A stretch of 64,000 nt of DNA, from NCBI GenBank assembly GCA_029834535.1, contig JAQMWT010000347.1, positions 1 to 64,000 on the forward strand. The letters are read 5' to 3'. The DNA comes from Chrysophaeum taylorii. Lineage: Eukaryota; Sar; Pelagophyceae; Pelagomonadales; Pelagomonadaceae. A program made the position numbers and the translations under genes. The notes under the pieces were generated by a model. That model did not search any database. It worked only from the letters and a program-made list of their open reading frames with translations, and had not been told where the DNA came from. Below, one piece after another: positions 1-9,637 of the stretch (positions within the stretch are counted from its first letter, which is position 1; each line of letters starts with the position of its first letter).

Positions 1-485
1 AGAAAATGGATCAAAAAGGATGATCAGATATGTCTCGGGACCAGCACTGGGCAAAGGTCCGAACAAATCCATACAAAGGACGGCGCAATCACCATCATAC
101 ACCGGTTGCTGAAGCAGACCTGCTCTCTTTGGTTCAGGCGTACGAGCTTTCTTGCACACTATGCAACCAGCAATGTAAGCACCCACCTCATTAGACATGT
201 GGGGCCACCAAAAACGTTCAAGTATCGACTGCACTGTACTTTGACGACCCATGTGACCACCATTGAGAGGTGTGTCATGGTACAATCGGATGATGCGCGT
301 CCGTAAAGTTCGGGGTGCGACTATCATCGGGTGCAAGTCAGGTGCGGCACGGTAGAGAACTCCTTTCACCACTTGATAGCGATAATTGGCTCCGTACCGA
401 CGAAGAGAATGGCCCTGAGCCATGCGATAACGAATGTCCTCGCATGTAGCATCAGTGATCTGCTCTTTGGCTATCTCTTCCAAAG
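1..485 (-). pseudogene. gypsy-1 integrase, 5' part only
   Basis: No long frame, but the DNA aligns closely with 54460-54945 of gypsy-2, where the same stretch encodes the integrase HHCC zinc domain and the start of the catalytic core. The element leaves the window before the second catalytic Asp. Identification is by nucleotide match to gypsy-2 and gypsy-3. Confidence 0.85.
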
Positions 486-1496
486 TCAAATTATCCGGAA
501 TCTTGTCGATGTACTCTTGGTAATCATCGGCATCACGGAAAATACTAGGCTGGGTCTGCAGACGTTGCTTCTGACGTTGTTTCGTAGCATGAGACGTGAC
601 CAATTGCATCGGATCATCGAAGTCCTCTCCCTCTTCCTCCACAGGCAACTCAGTCGTAACAAACGACAGAATGACATGGCACCCAGGAAAAGGTATTCCT
701 TCATCATCAACAGGGCGAGGAGGTCTTGGCACACTAGATACGCGTGGTTCGAGGGTTCACCAAACTCGTCCGTCTCGATGACATGATCTATGGGATTGCG
801 AGAGAGACGGCCAGGGATACTCATTCCCGGCGACTTCCCTGCTTTGTAACCCAATTCAGGATCAAAGTTGGCAAGCCGCATCGCCCATCGAGCCAACTGC
901 CCAGACGAGTGCTTCGCCTTTCGTAAAAACGTCAAGTTGCGATGATCCGTTTCAAGGATCGTTTTGTGCCCTTCGATATATGAGCGGAAATGCTCAAGAG
1001 AAAGAATAACTGCCAGTAGCTCTAGCCGGCGAGGCTCATAGTTCCGCATCTCTTTCGGCACAGCTCGGCTCCAATACTCAATTACTCGTTCCTCTCGTGT
1101 CACCTTGCCGGTTTCGTCCTTGACTTCCACGAGCTGAAAAAGATACGCGCCCAGACCATCCTTGGAAGCATCCGAGCGGATCTGAAAAGGAAGATCGTAG
1201 TCAGGATGATAAACTCCGCGAGAGTCCACCAAAGCTTCGATGATCGTGTCCCATGCCTTTTGGCACTCAGGCGTCCACTCAAACTTAACGCCTTCAAGAC
1301 ACAATCGCCTAAGCGGCTCCACAATCTTCGAATAATTCTTCACATATCGGCGGCAATAGTTGCTCATGCCAATGAAAGATCGAATCTGGGTCTTCGGGGA
1401 CGTATTAGGCAACGTACCGGGAATCGGCATCTGCTGCAACGCTTCTAACGTCTTGGGATTCGGCTTCAAGCCTTCCGGAGTCGAAATGTGTCCCAA
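486..1496 (-). CDS. gypsy-1 RT connection and RNase H
   Basis: 336 residues continuing pol. FIGMSNYCRRYVKNYSKIVEPL is the RT-RH connection typical of gypsy. RNase H follows with its acidic residues: SDASKDGLGAYL, the Glu in RRLELLAVILSLEHFRSY, and ETDHRNLTFL. Compared with gypsy-2 the frame is correct up to NHAYLVCQ and then shifts at about 720 (a one-base difference near GAGGAGGTCTTGG), so the last 80 or so residues are noise. RNase H removes the RNA template during reverse transcription. Confidence 0.9.
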   Translation of the reverse strand: MGHISTPEGLKPNPKTLEALQQMPIPGTLPNTSPKTQIRSFIGMSNYCRRYVKNYSKIVEPLRRLCLEGVKFEWTPECQKAWDTIIEALVDSRGVYHPDYDLPFQIRSDASKDGLGAYLFQLVEVKDETGKVTREERVIEYWSRAVPKEMRNYEPRRLELLAVILSLEHFRSYIEGHKTILETDHRNLTFLRKAKHSSGQLARWAMRLANFDPELGYKAGKSPGMSIPGRLSRNPIDHVIETDEFGEPSNHAYLVCQDLLALLMMKEYLFLGAMSFCRLLRLSCLWRKRERTSMIRCNWSRLMLRNNVRSNVCRPSLVFSVMPMITKSTSTRFRII

Positions 1497-2187
1497 AACT
1501 CGATTTCATCCTTGAGGAGGTGGAACTTCGAAGTTCGTCCACTATATCCTCGCTGCGCTAAATGGCACAACACTTCAATCAAAACTTGTAAATGTCGGTG
1601 GAGTTCATCCGATCCCATCATAATATCGTCGACAAACGCGACCAAGTCCTTATACATCCATGTGGACAAATCGCTAGCCATCTGCTTACAAAGAGAGCTC
1701 CTGCTGTTTTTACTCCCAGAGGCAAGCGCAAGAAACTATGGGCTCCAAGTGGACTAACCATCGTAACGGCGTCCTGAGCGGCGGCGTCCAAACGTAGGTT
1801 ATGATAACCCCATCGAATATCAATGCACGTCCGCCAACGGCGCATGGCAAGAAAAGCCAAAGCATCATCTTGACGAATATTCGGCCAACTGTCATTGACC
1901 AGCTGATCATTGAGCTGACGCAAGTCAACTGCAGCACGAAAAGCATTCGACGTCCCGGCCTCTGCTCCCTTCTTAGGCAGCATCAGTACAGGGAATCCCC
2001 ACGGAGAGTTCGCCGGTCGGATGACTCCATCGCGACACCACTCAGTGATCTGCTTTCTGAGACACTCGAGCTTTGCTGGCGTCAACCTATAAGGCGTCAT
2101 CTTGATCGGTCGTGGGTTTGCGTCTTTAAATCGTAGAGAAACCGGTGGCGAGTCCACGGGTCTCATAATCGGATCAGAAAAGCCCAC
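1466..2187 (-). pseudogene. gypsy-1 reverse transcriptase, frameshifted
   Basis: RT in two overlapping frames (2187-1618 and 1681-1466). The first shows the classic gypsy entry (VIRPANSPWGFPVLMLPKK), the DLRQLND block, and the first catalytic Asp in RTCIDIRWGYHNLRL, then PLGVKTAGALF. The second shows AFVDDIMM, the YVDD box with both metal-binding Asp, and CHLAQRGY. All main RT blocks survive; one frameshift near 1650 separates thumb from palm. Role: copying element RNA to DNA in the particle. Confidence 0.9.
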
Positions 2188-2663
2188 GCGTATTGCACGC
2201 AGTGGCTCAACATCATCTTCGCATCATCATCCAGATGCGGGTTGTCGGGAATTCCCAGTTCTCGAACAACCTTTTCGACTTCTTCCTTCGTCGGAATTAC
2301 GACTTTCATCGCATCATTGTCCTTGACGTGCTCGGGAGTCTGCGGTAACGGTACACCGTCCGCATCGCGCGGCGCATCCTTCCATGGCACATCGAACTTT
2401 TCTTCGTATTTGAACCTCACCTCAGGGTGGCTCTTATTGATCTTTTCACCTTTGACGCGCACATTCGGCTCGCTCCTTACTTTCGGCTCCTGTTCAGGTT
2501 CAGGATCCGGCGGAACGTCCACGTTTGATTGTCCTTTTGATTGTCGGGGGGACCCAGCAGAAAAAGCATGAGCCGTCCCCGGCGCATCTGTTGGAAGCGG
2601 AAGCATAGGGACTTCTGGCGGTTCCCATTTAGTGGGATCCTGGAGATCATCTTTGACACCCAC
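2163..2663 (-). CDS. gypsy-1 pol linker between DNMT and RT
   Basis: 166 residues, Pro/Glu/Lys-rich, then a segment ending CVQYAWAF. That pattern typically precedes the RT fingers in gypsy pol (a region ending in YAWAF/HAFAF before the substrate strand). The RT continues in another frame from about 2180. No catalytic motif. It probably only joins the DNMT and RT products. Confidence 0.65.
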   Translation of the reverse strand: MGVKDDLQDPTKWEPPEVPMLPLPTDAPGTAHAFSAGSPRQSKGQSNVDVPPDPEPEQEPKVRSEPNVRVKGEKINKSHPEVRFKYEEKFDVPWKDAPRDADGVPLPQTPEHVKDNDAMKVVIPTKEEVEKVVRELGIPDNPHLDDDAKMMLSHCVQYAWAFLIRL

Positions 2664-3122
2664 TTAACGACACGAGTACGCGTATTTAACAGTGGAATCT
2701 GTACGTGACGAAGGGGTGTCGGAGATTCGCAAATACTGCTCAAAGGATCGATCTGTCGGGCTCAACGCGGTCGGCAGGACTTCGCCACTTTGGCGGAAAC
2801 CTCTGGTCACGGAGTTGTGCAGATCGACTGCTAAAATCGCAAGAGTGTCTGGAGGGACGACAGACGCTAAATGTTTGAACGAATCTGTCTTAGACAAGCT
2901 AGCCCAATCATGGTCCACCGGCATCGTGAGCAACTCGGCCGTCATCTCGAGAGTCAAAGGCTGAGTGTCCGAGCGATGCGGTCCCAAACGAAGAGGAACT
3001 CGCGTAACGGTGTAAGCCGTATCTGTTGCTTCTCGGGACGAGCCGAGATTATTCAGCTGGAGCAGGTGGCGTTCATGAGCGTAACCTAAAGCTGCAGCAA
3101 ATTTTGTTGCATGTTCGCACAT
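2664..3122 (-). CDS. gypsy-1 DNMT C-terminal part (motifs IX-X)
   Basis: 152-residue frame that continues the methyltransferase after a frameshift near 3110. HRSDTQPLTLEMTAELLTMP fits motif IX (an R..LT..E..xL.. pattern before the short FP/MP turn) and FKHLASVVPPDTLAILAVDL fits motif X (the NAVPP-like turn that closes the SAM pocket). Little sequence lies between motif VIII and motif IX, so any target-recognition domain would be small. Neighbours are protease upstream and the RT entry region downstream. Family recognition is from motif order; alignment was not possible here. Confidence 0.75.
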   Translation of the reverse strand: MCEHATKFAAALGYAHERHLLQLNNLGSSREATDTAYTVTRVPLRLGPHRSDTQPLTLEMTAELLTMPVDHDWASLSKTDSFKHLASVVPPDTLAILAVDLHNSVTRGFRQSGEVLPTALSPTDRSFEQYLRISDTPSSRTDSTVKYAYSCR

Positions 3123-5257
3123 GTCTTCGGAGCCTCTTGCAAGTGCAGTGGGTGACTGGAAACCAACAATCGCACGCGAGAGCTCATCAAAGTGGGCGTG
3201 ATATCATGAAAATTGACGACGTACACGTAAGGGTGTAAGCGCGCTATATAAGAAATAATGGACGCCTCCTGTTCAATCAGCCACATCATGAAGCCAGCCA
3301 TTTTGCACAGCTTCATCGTCCAATTAGTGGCCGTAACTCCCTTGCCAACATCTCTGGATGTCAAGTTGCAGAGTGCTGAATGAACGCAGGGTGGAGACGC
3401 TATACACATCGACGATGACCATTCCGCTTCAGGCAAATAAGCCTTGATCAATCGGAGGGTCGAGTCATATCGTCCGCAGAGCGTGTGCTGAACCACAGGT
3501 ATCTTCGGAAAATTCTTCTGATGAACCTTGTTGGCAGCTGTTGAAGAGTCAAGAGCAAGGACGACTCGAAACGACGTCCCGCACAACTCATTCGCTCGTT
3601 GCAGTCCTAAAGTACTTCCTCCGGCGCCGCTAAAGAGCATCACAACCTTGCGATACGTGATCGGCACCCAGTGGACCTTTTCAAACCTTCGGCGAATCTC
3701 GCCTTCTGTAACTTCTCGGCATTTCTTTTCCTCCTCGTCAGTTCGTCGGTCGAAATCGTCGTTACCGAGCGATTCTTGACGAGAATTCTTCTTATAGGCA
3801 GAGGGAGACGCCTTCTGCACCGAACTCAAAAGCATCGGTTCGGAAGCCGCATCGCCTTGAGTCAGATGGCTTGCGACCGAAACAGTGAATGATAGGTTAG
3901 CCTCGTCAGATTCGGCTGCACCATCCTTCGTTAAATCGTCGACCGTTTCAACATTCAGCTCGTCATCAAAACGAACAATATCGCCCAAAGCGAGGACTTC
4001 ACCTTGAGTATTCACGGTGGGCACATCCTGGGTAGAGGAGAGCGCCAATCGAGCTGCAAACTTATCATGATCCTCAGGAGAAGAACACATTCCATCGACT
4101 ACCCCAAGTTGCTCGTATCCAGAAGACGTAGCAACGAAAACTTGCCCGGTTTCCATGGGCTCTGAAAGAGCGACTGGCACGCAGTAGGTGCGCCCAGGCT
4201 CGACCTTCATCGTGCGCGCAGCATAGGCTATCACTTCATAGGCATCGCTGTTTGAACTTTGAGAAGGCGTAACTGTAGGGACTCCCCAAGTCGTCGAAGC
4301 TCCCGCTCGTTTCGGCGGTGGACGCTGGAGGTCTTCAATCTTGCACAAGCGAGCGTAGACTCGGTTCTCAACTGTGCTCAAGCTCTTTTGCATCGCATGG
4401 TGCTGTTGCCCATACACCTGAACCACCACGGGATTGCGCTCGTCAGAAGTTGTTCTGAACGTCAAAATCGGAGAATCGACTCGTCGATTCTGCACCTTTA
4501 ACTTCTTGCGCCCATACGCGACTTGTGTGCGGAGAAACGCAATGCGATTTCGCGGGTATTCCACTATGGCTCCCAACACCCGAATATCGCGCGCTCCCAG
4601 CAGAAATAGATGATTAGTATCGGCCACAATGGCAACCACTGGAACGGCCACGTCGTCCGCGAGCGCAATCCGCAATGCGACCCATTTGTGGATAGTCGTC
4701 TTATTCAATCCTGACCCGTACAGGGTGCGCTCGACTGGAAGATCACCTCGGTCCAGGATGATATTATCCTTTGCCAGTTTTTCGACCATCCCACGACAAA
4801 TATAGGAGACATCAGCCATTCCATCCACGCCTAAAGTCGTTGCGAACTTCGGCCCGTCTCGTCGTCTGTAAATATGACCAACTATGAACGTAAGTGTACC
4901 AGGGTCCAAACAACCGATGGTGATGAGGTCTTGCTCGATCTTTTCCCCATCGCTCGGCGAAAGTGCAGTGTGATGACATCGTATCTCCGGTTTCGCATCG
5001 CCCGGCATCTGCATCGTCACCGCTGCCATATCTGGCGTCCCACATCTCGCCTCTGAATCTATATTGGCGCTCGCCGCTTCGGCTGCTTCCTCATTCCCCA
5101 GTTTCGCTGACAACAAATTCTGACACTTCTCAATCGGAGGCACATATACTTCCTCCTTTATCTCTTCTGACAATTTTCGTTTCTCGTCCATCAAATCGGA
5201 CATTCCCGTCAACTTCTCCTCCATCGGCGCCGCTGTGGTCTGCTCTGCTGCGACCAA
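3086..5257 (-). CDS. gypsy-1 pol: protease-like domain plus N-terminal half of DNMT
   Basis: 723 residues; the frame is open upstream to the G run near 5306, so the internal Met at 5257 is not a true start. Residues about 135-260 look like a retropepsin: LGVDGMADVSYI near the N side and LFLLGARDIRVLG further on match the layout of the catalytic strand and the LLG-like flap/helix region, though the usual DTG/DSG is altered to DGM. Residues about 535-700 are a C5-cytosine methyltransferase: motif I VVMLFSGAGGSTLGL at 538, motif II region LALDSS, motif IV ASPPCVHSAL at about 620 with the catalytic Cys, and a motif VIII-like stretch MSSRVRLLVSS near 690. The classical ENV of motif VI is not seen; WLIEQE is at its place. 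The last residues are out of frame. Confidence 0.88.
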   Translation of the reverse strand: MVAAEQTTAAPMEEKLTGMSDLMDEKRKLSEEIKEEVYVPPIEKCQNLLSAKLGNEEAAEAASANIDSEARCGTPDMAAVTMQMPGDAKPEIRCHHTALSPSDGEKIEQDLITIGCLDPGTLTFIVGHIYRRRDGPKFATTLGVDGMADVSYICRGMVEKLAKDNIILDRGDLPVERTLYGSGLNKTTIHKWVALRIALADDVAVPVVAIVADTNHLFLLGARDIRVLGAIVEYPRNRIAFLRTQVAYGRKKLKVQNRRVDSPILTFRTTSDERNPVVVQVYGQQHHAMQKSLSTVENRVYARLCKIEDLQRPPPKRAGASTTWGVPTVTPSQSSNSDAYEVIAYAARTMKVEPGRTYCVPVALSEPMETGQVFVATSSGYEQLGVVDGMCSSPEDHDKFAARLALSSTQDVPTVNTQGEVLALGDIVRFDDELNVETVDDLTKDGAAESDEANLSFTVSVASHLTQGDAASEPMLLSSVQKASPSAYKKNSRQESLGNDDFDRRTDEEEKKCREVTEGEIRRRFEKVHWVPITYRKVVMLFSGAGGSTLGLQRANELCGTSFRVVLALDSSTAANKVHQKNFPKIPVVQHTLCGRYDSTLRLIKAYLPEAEWSSSMCIASPPCVHSALCNLTSRDVGKGVTATNWTMKLCKMAGFMMWLIEQEASIISYIARLHPYVYVVNFHDITPTLMSSRVRLLVSSHPLHLQEAPKTCANMQQNLLQL

Positions 5258-6590
5258 AACTGTATCGGCTAAAACATCGGCTAAAACATCGGCTAAAACG
5301 GTCTCGGGGGGGGGGCGTAGGAAAAGAAGACGTCGTCCCCGACGTCAACTCAAAAGGTCTAACGTCATCATCGTGAACTGCCCTGCAAGACATGCACATT
5401 GAAGAATGGGGGGACACTGGAACCTGCGGCGTGGGTTCGTCGGTCTCCGAATCTGAGTCTTCCCAGTAGCGCGGAGAATCCAAAGTTGCATCTGATATTG
5501 CTTCCACATACGATGTAGAAGGCCACCGAACGATCCGAGCGTTGGTGGTATTTTGCTCCTGTTGCAAGCGATGGCTGCTCGTCACAGCGGCATCGGCAAC
5601 ATCATCGGAGACTCGGGCGGGGCGCGCCGTCGGGTAAAAGACAACTCCCGACGATGGCGGCGCTTCGCATAGAGATTGGAACGCGAAAGTTGCGCTCGAA
5701 TGTCCCGAACTATCCTGATATCGGCCTCCGTCATATTCGTCATCGCGCTGTCGATGACGTCTGCGCCGGCGCGAATTGCGACTAGAGCTCCGGCTATGGC
5801 GGCGACGGCGGGGGCTCGGGCTTGTTTGAGGAGTATTGGCCTTTCGATCAGGGCTCTTACTTCGATGTCGGCGCGACGATCGTCTAGAAGGTGATCGTCC
5901 GTCTCGCTGTCGTGTAGAAGACGACTTGCTATCCTTGATGCCTCTGACCTCGCTCACCATGGTCGCCATTGTGGTTCCAAGCTCGGTGAGGGCCGTTTGG
6001 ATTTCATTAGTAGGCTCCGATCCGCGCGTGGCGTTCGCATGAGATGCATCATCACGCTTCTCCCAATCGGAACGCGATATGGGTTGCTTCTTCTGTTTGC
6101 GAATGCGCTTCCACATCGCACAGTAATAACGGTCCGGATCGCGGTTGCAAACCACGCGATTTCCGTGTTCATCTTCATCATGGGTGGTCCAGAAGAATCC
6201 GCAGTCCTTGCACGTCTTCTTGCACCACCAAGAAGGATCTCGTAAGATCAGCGGATCCGTATTCCCAGACGGTTTATCCGCATCTTGCTTAGCTTGTTGA
6301 TCGGAAGTCATAGCTCGACCTCCCCGCCCTCGCGGCGGTTTATTCGATGTCGGATTAGGAGGCCCTTGGTCCTTCTCCTCCTCCATCAACTTTCGAAAGT
6401 CGATAATAAGCGCCACCATCGACTTAAAAGTCAAGTAACTATCAGGATGTCCGCTCCCCATAGTCCGCACATGGGTCCTGCGCTCCTTGGATGCCAACCT
6501 ACTGATAAGCTGGTCGAGGATATCGACGTCATCCATCGTGCGGCTGGACACGGTACAAAAAGCTAAAGCTTCACTTTGAATTTGGTACAA
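5130..6590 (-). CDS. gypsy-1 gag, C-terminal part with Cys/His cluster and RS-rich tail
   Basis: 486-residue frame continuing gag. Residues about 15-75 finish the capsid-like region. Residues about 120-165 hold a Cys/His cluster beginning WWCKKTCKDCGFFW with later His and Cys residues, a plausible zinc-binding nucleocapsid but not a classic CX2CX4HX4C knuckle. A long Arg/Ser-rich segment (about 225-290) resembles an RNA-binding tail. Near 5306-5315 a run of ten G (C on the coding strand) ends the sensible frame. Beyond it this frame reads an out-of-phase copy of a 13-bp triplet repeat, whereas the +1-shifted frame reads LADVLADVLAD and leads into the protease. The pol frame probably joins at this homopolymer. 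Confidence 0.75.
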   Translation of the reverse strand: MYQIQSEALAFCTVSSRTMDDVDILDQLISRLASKERRTHVRTMGSGHPDSYLTFKSMVALIIDFRKLMEEEKDQGPPNPTSNKPPRGRGGRAMTSDQQAKQDADKPSGNTDPLILRDPSWWCKKTCKDCGFFWTTHDEDEHGNRVVCNRDPDRYYCAMWKRIRKQKKQPISRSDWEKRDDASHANATRGSEPTNEIQTALTELGTTMATMVSEVRGIKDSKSSSTRQRDGRSPSRRSSRRHRSKSPDRKANTPQTSPSPRRRRHSRSSSRNSRRRRRHRQRDDEYDGGRYQDSSGHSSATFAFQSLCEAPPSSGVVFYPTARPARVSDDVADAAVTSSHRLQQEQNTTNARIVRWPSTSYVEAISDATLDSPRYWEDSDSETDEPTPQVPVSPHSSMCMSCRAVHDDDVRPFELTSGTTSSFPTPPPRDRFSRCFSRCFSRYSFGRSRADHSGADGGEVDGNVRFDGRETKIVRRDKGGSICASD

Positions 6591-7720
6591 TACGTTTGTA
6601 CGTGCCGCTCCCCAGACTTCTTCGGAACAGAAGACTGAGTGACCTTCCGCAGCTTATCGAGCAGCTCCTGCTGCGTGCTCGGAGGTCGGCAAGTCGATCT
6701 AAAATAATCCAGAATTTTGTCACAGTACGTCTTATTAAGACGACGGATGCGACGAACCGAGGCTCCATGCTCTTCGTCGTCAGCATCCAATTTCAAGTAA
6801 AACGACGGACCGTGCGGTAGCTCATCGCAGAGCTCCTCGTATTTCCGCAAATGTTCCTCAAAAATTGGTGCAACGGTATCCCGCAAATGCACCGGTAATA
6901 GGTAACGTGATTTCTCGACCGAGTAATGGTCATCCGCTAAAGTATGCATCACCGCTGCCGAATCCAGATTGAGTTGCCGTTGATCTCGGCCGTCGATGAC
7001 GAGTTTGAAGTTGTCAGGCTTCAAACTGGAAGTGGGGCGACGGGATCGGCTCAAGTTGGCCTTTTCGAAGGCGTCCGCAACCGTCTGCGATAATCCCCGC
7101 GATAATCCCCGTAAAAATTTCGTACCTTCATCCTCAGTTTCCGCCCTACCCTCAGTCTCCGTATCGACTCGGGGCGGAGGTTCATCCCCCGTTTCAGTGT
7201 TCCTTTCCGGTTCAGGCTGCCTCACGGGCGTTTCCGGTTCGGGTCGACTCACGGGTCGTTCGCGGCTACTCTCACGACGCGTACGTTCGGCTAACAATTC
7301 ATCTCGTTCACGACGAAATCGTTCAACCTCTTCACGTAGGGTCTTCGTTGTCTCAATCTCTTGCTGCAATGCGTCATTGAGCATGTCAACTTCTCGTCGA
7401 GCCGCCTCCTCTTTCGCTTCAGCCCTTTCACGGGCAAAACGCTCAGCTAATCGTTCATTTTCGCGACGTCTCCGCTCGAGGTCTTCACGAAGTCGACTTC
7501 GGGCTGCAGATCCGCGCTCAATCGTAACACGCTCGCCACGGTCCGGGGTCGTTGGACTCAACGGCGAAAAAATGGCAGTATCCGGAGGCACGTCAGGGGG
7601 CAAGTCAGCAACGTCGACTGCCTCGGCCTCTCTTAATTCACCTTCCTCGCGGCCTATCTCAGGGGCGGCGGAAAGAACCGGAGGAGATTCGTCCTCACGC
7701 ACGTCTGCGTCTGTATCCAT
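6563..7720 (-). CDS. gypsy-1 gag, N-terminal part
   Basis: 385-residue frame that begins the element's gag, the structural protein that packages the RNA in a cytoplasmic particle. The start is the first ATG after the leader. Residues about 1-65 are acidic. Residues about 75-150 are a strongly charged E/R/K-rich stretch with heptad-like spacing, a likely coiled coil. A Pro/Glu/Arg-rich hinge follows, then a globular region (about 230-385) of the kind seen in retrotransposon capsid proteins. The frame ends inside the capsid and overlaps the next gag frame (5130-6590) by 28 nt, so a frameshift separates them. Assignment rests on position and composition rather than a signature motif. Confidence 0.75.
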   Translation of the reverse strand: MDTDADVREDESPPVLSAAPEIGREEGELREAEAVDVADLPPDVPPDTAIFSPLSPTTPDRGERVTIERGSAARSRLREDLERRRRENERLAERFARERAEAKEEAARREVDMLNDALQQEIETTKTLREEVERFRRERDELLAERTRRESSRERPVSRPEPETPVRQPEPERNTETGDEPPPRVDTETEGRAETEDEGTKFLRGLSRGLSQTVADAFEKANLSRSRRPTSSLKPDNFKLVIDGRDQRQLNLDSAAVMHTLADDHYSVEKSRYLLPVHLRDTVAPIFEEHLRKYEELCDELPHGPSFYLKLDADDEEHGASVRRIRRLNKTYCDKILDYFRSTCRPPSTQQELLDKLRKVTQSSVPKKSGERHVQTYCTKFKVKL

Positions 7721-8150
7721 ACCGTATCAATCAATATCGACGAGGAATCTCGAAACACGTCCGGATCCGATCACTCGAAGTAATTCACGCTGATCCCAAC
7801 AACGCTATCTGTCGCTGTAAAAACAGCACTCACGGAATTCCAATCCGCTTGCAATCCAAAATGCCCGTGCGTAGCGATCCCACTCGCTAACAGCTTCATC
7901 CGTTCAGCTATACCAAAATCAATTCCCGGGAGAATGCGCTGCGATGTCCAACTCGCACGCGTGTTCGTCGTCTCTCGGAACGCACGAACACAACAAAGTC
8001 CGTGTATATTCTCAACGCAAACCGGTCCACTGGAACTCCGCGTGCTTGATCAGGGCGCACGTGCGAATCCGGACCACGTAATACAATACGTACGGCGGCA
8101 CTCGTTCGTCGGCGACCGATGTAGTCGCACGATCTCGCGTACTCCACCAC
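7721..8150 (-). other. gypsy-1 5' leader
   Basis: About 430 bp between LTR and gag ATG with no convincing coding content. It contains the candidate primer-binding site next to the LTR and would be the untranslated leader and packaging region. Nothing else recognised. Confidence 0.5.
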
Positions 8151-8461
8151 GTATGGCGGCACAGAAAAACCACTCCCGACCCCCGGGTGACAAAGGGGGC
8201 ACTCGCCGACTCGTCCTAGACCTCACTGAACGAGGAAAACACGGACTCGGGGTCGGATATGCTCGCCACACACCTTGCTCACGCTCACCAAGCCTCTCAA
8301 CAAGATGGAGAGATGGTATATGATAGCAATAATGCTACAAGAATACTGCAAGAATGCTTCTCGCAAGGGAGAGGTATGATGTAGGGAAAGCCGTCCCGCT
8401 GAACGGGTATCAAGCCTCGAGCAGGGAGGGTAAGCCTTAGCGGTCAGGAGTTGCCGCCACA
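8151..8461 (-). repeat. 5' LTR of gypsy-1
   Basis: On the minus strand it starts TGTGGCGGCAAC at 8461 and ends TGCCGCCATAC at 8151, giving short imperfect inverted ends. Nearly the same sequence recurs at 52864-53197 and 59754-60058 as the 3' LTRs of gypsy-2 and gypsy-3. Immediately downstream the minus strand reads TGGTGGAGTACGCGAG (about 8149-8134), a candidate primer-binding site of the usual kind that pairs with a tRNA 3' CCA end. The tRNA was not identified. Confidence 0.85.
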
Positions 8462-8467
8462 ATAACT

Positions 8468-9593
8468 TCAGCATATGGATATTGGATTAGCATCTTGGAG
8501 TTTGCGAAAGAGATGCCTGAGCCGTTCAGTCTGGTACGCAGCTCTTTCCATTAAAGACATATTAGAGCGAGAACTGCGATTAGTCGTCTGAGGGTAAAGA
8601 GGGCGGTTGTGGCTGTTGCCTTTAATGTTATAATTACTAGGCGGACGGTAATAGGAAGTATCTCTGGGCGATATCGAGGAGGATCGGTCCTTAGCGTCAC
8701 GCAACTTACGCGCATTGAAGCCAGATTTACCAGCCAAAAGAGAGAAGGTGCTTTTTAAGCTGTCGTGGGATTCCTGAATGGTGTCCATTAGCAACACCAT
8801 CGTGGGCTTAGTAGAAGATGTTCCCGGAATGTAGGGTACCCAAGAAGAAGGTTTATCCAATCGACGATCAGTCGTGTACATTGTCTCGTTGTAGATTTGA
8901 AGAAGATATTCAAGCAACTGACGTACGTCATTCGGATCTACCAGTTTTAGAATGGAGGGATCCCGATTATTATTGTTGCTGGAACGAGTCTCAAACAGTT
9001 GCACCGCGCGAGTAGTGACTGTGAGTACCTTTCGTGATCGGAGGGATTTGAGTAATTTTTATAAATCTCCTCATGCGCTTTAAGCGCGATGATGGAGCTA
9101 CTGAATTGAATTTTAGCTTCTTCTGTGTTGAGACATTTGCCTGAGTCTGAAAAGCAAGAAGTTGTTCAACAAGCACGTGCACATACCAATTAACATGAGT
9201 CATGCGATTGAATTGCAGTTTAAGTTCAGGCACGTCAGTAGAAGACACCGACTCATAATAATAACAGGCCAAGAGTACAATAGCTCGAGTCTTATTAGGA
9301 TGCGCACTCATCGCACATAGCTCCCTCGGCTCTGCCCAAATGGCAAGAGCCGGCTTGTTGACTGATTCATGGTCGAAGAACACGAAGATGAAGGACGCGC
9401 AAGTCTCTGAGTACTTGAGCCAGTCGACTTTAGAAAGACCTGTGAAAGTTATGTTGGTTAAAGATTGGTCATACACAATTGATTTAGGAAACTGTGCGTT
9501 CAGTTGAGCAATGACTCGCTTGACTTCAGCGTCAATTTCAGATCTCACGTGATTATACTCATTTCGATGAAAAAGAGTGATGAGATGGCACAT
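8468..9593 (-). pseudogene. copia-D gag, central and C-terminal fragments
   Basis: Two overlapping frames (9593-8991 and 9004-8468) that together parallel the copia-B gag frame at 31730-30536. Shared blocks include VNKPALAIWAE / VGKPALAAWPA, YESVSSTDVPELKLQFN / YESVTTTDVSYLKQQFN and NWYVHVLVEQLLAFQ / NWYVHVIIEAVLAFR. One frameshift lies near 9000. No zinc knuckle is visible. The fragment ends at the gypsy-1 LTR. Confidence 0.8.
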
Positions 9594-9637
9594 AATACAA
9601 TTTTTTTTTTCGTTGGTGTTATGGAAGAGAATTTATG

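Larger units (their letters stand above)
1..8461 (-). mobile_element. Ty3/gypsy element gypsy-1 with internal DNMT, truncated by window edge
   Basis: Minus-strand LTR retrotransposon read from its 5' LTR (8461-8151) through gag (7720-5130), protease (about 4850-4550), DNA methyltransferase (about 3646-2780), reverse transcriptase (2187-1466), RNase H (about 1300-900) and integrase, which runs off position 1. RT-RH before INT is the gypsy order. Nucleotide homology to gypsy-2 (52864-55559) and gypsy-3 (59754-62635) covers the RH, INT and LTR parts only, so the methyltransferase part exists once here. Several single-base frameshifts break the frame (near 5306-5315, 3110, 2180, 1650, 720), so this copy is dead. 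It sits in copia-D gag: gag sequence resumes right after the LTR at 8462. Confidence 0.9.

Noticed and set aside
2242-2571. Plus-strand Ser/Gly-rich frame as a small gene
   Set aside because: Opposite strand of the gypsy-1 linker region.
6996-7793. 265-residue plus-strand Ser/Arg-rich frame
   Set aside because: Shadow of the charged gag coiled coil on the minus strand.
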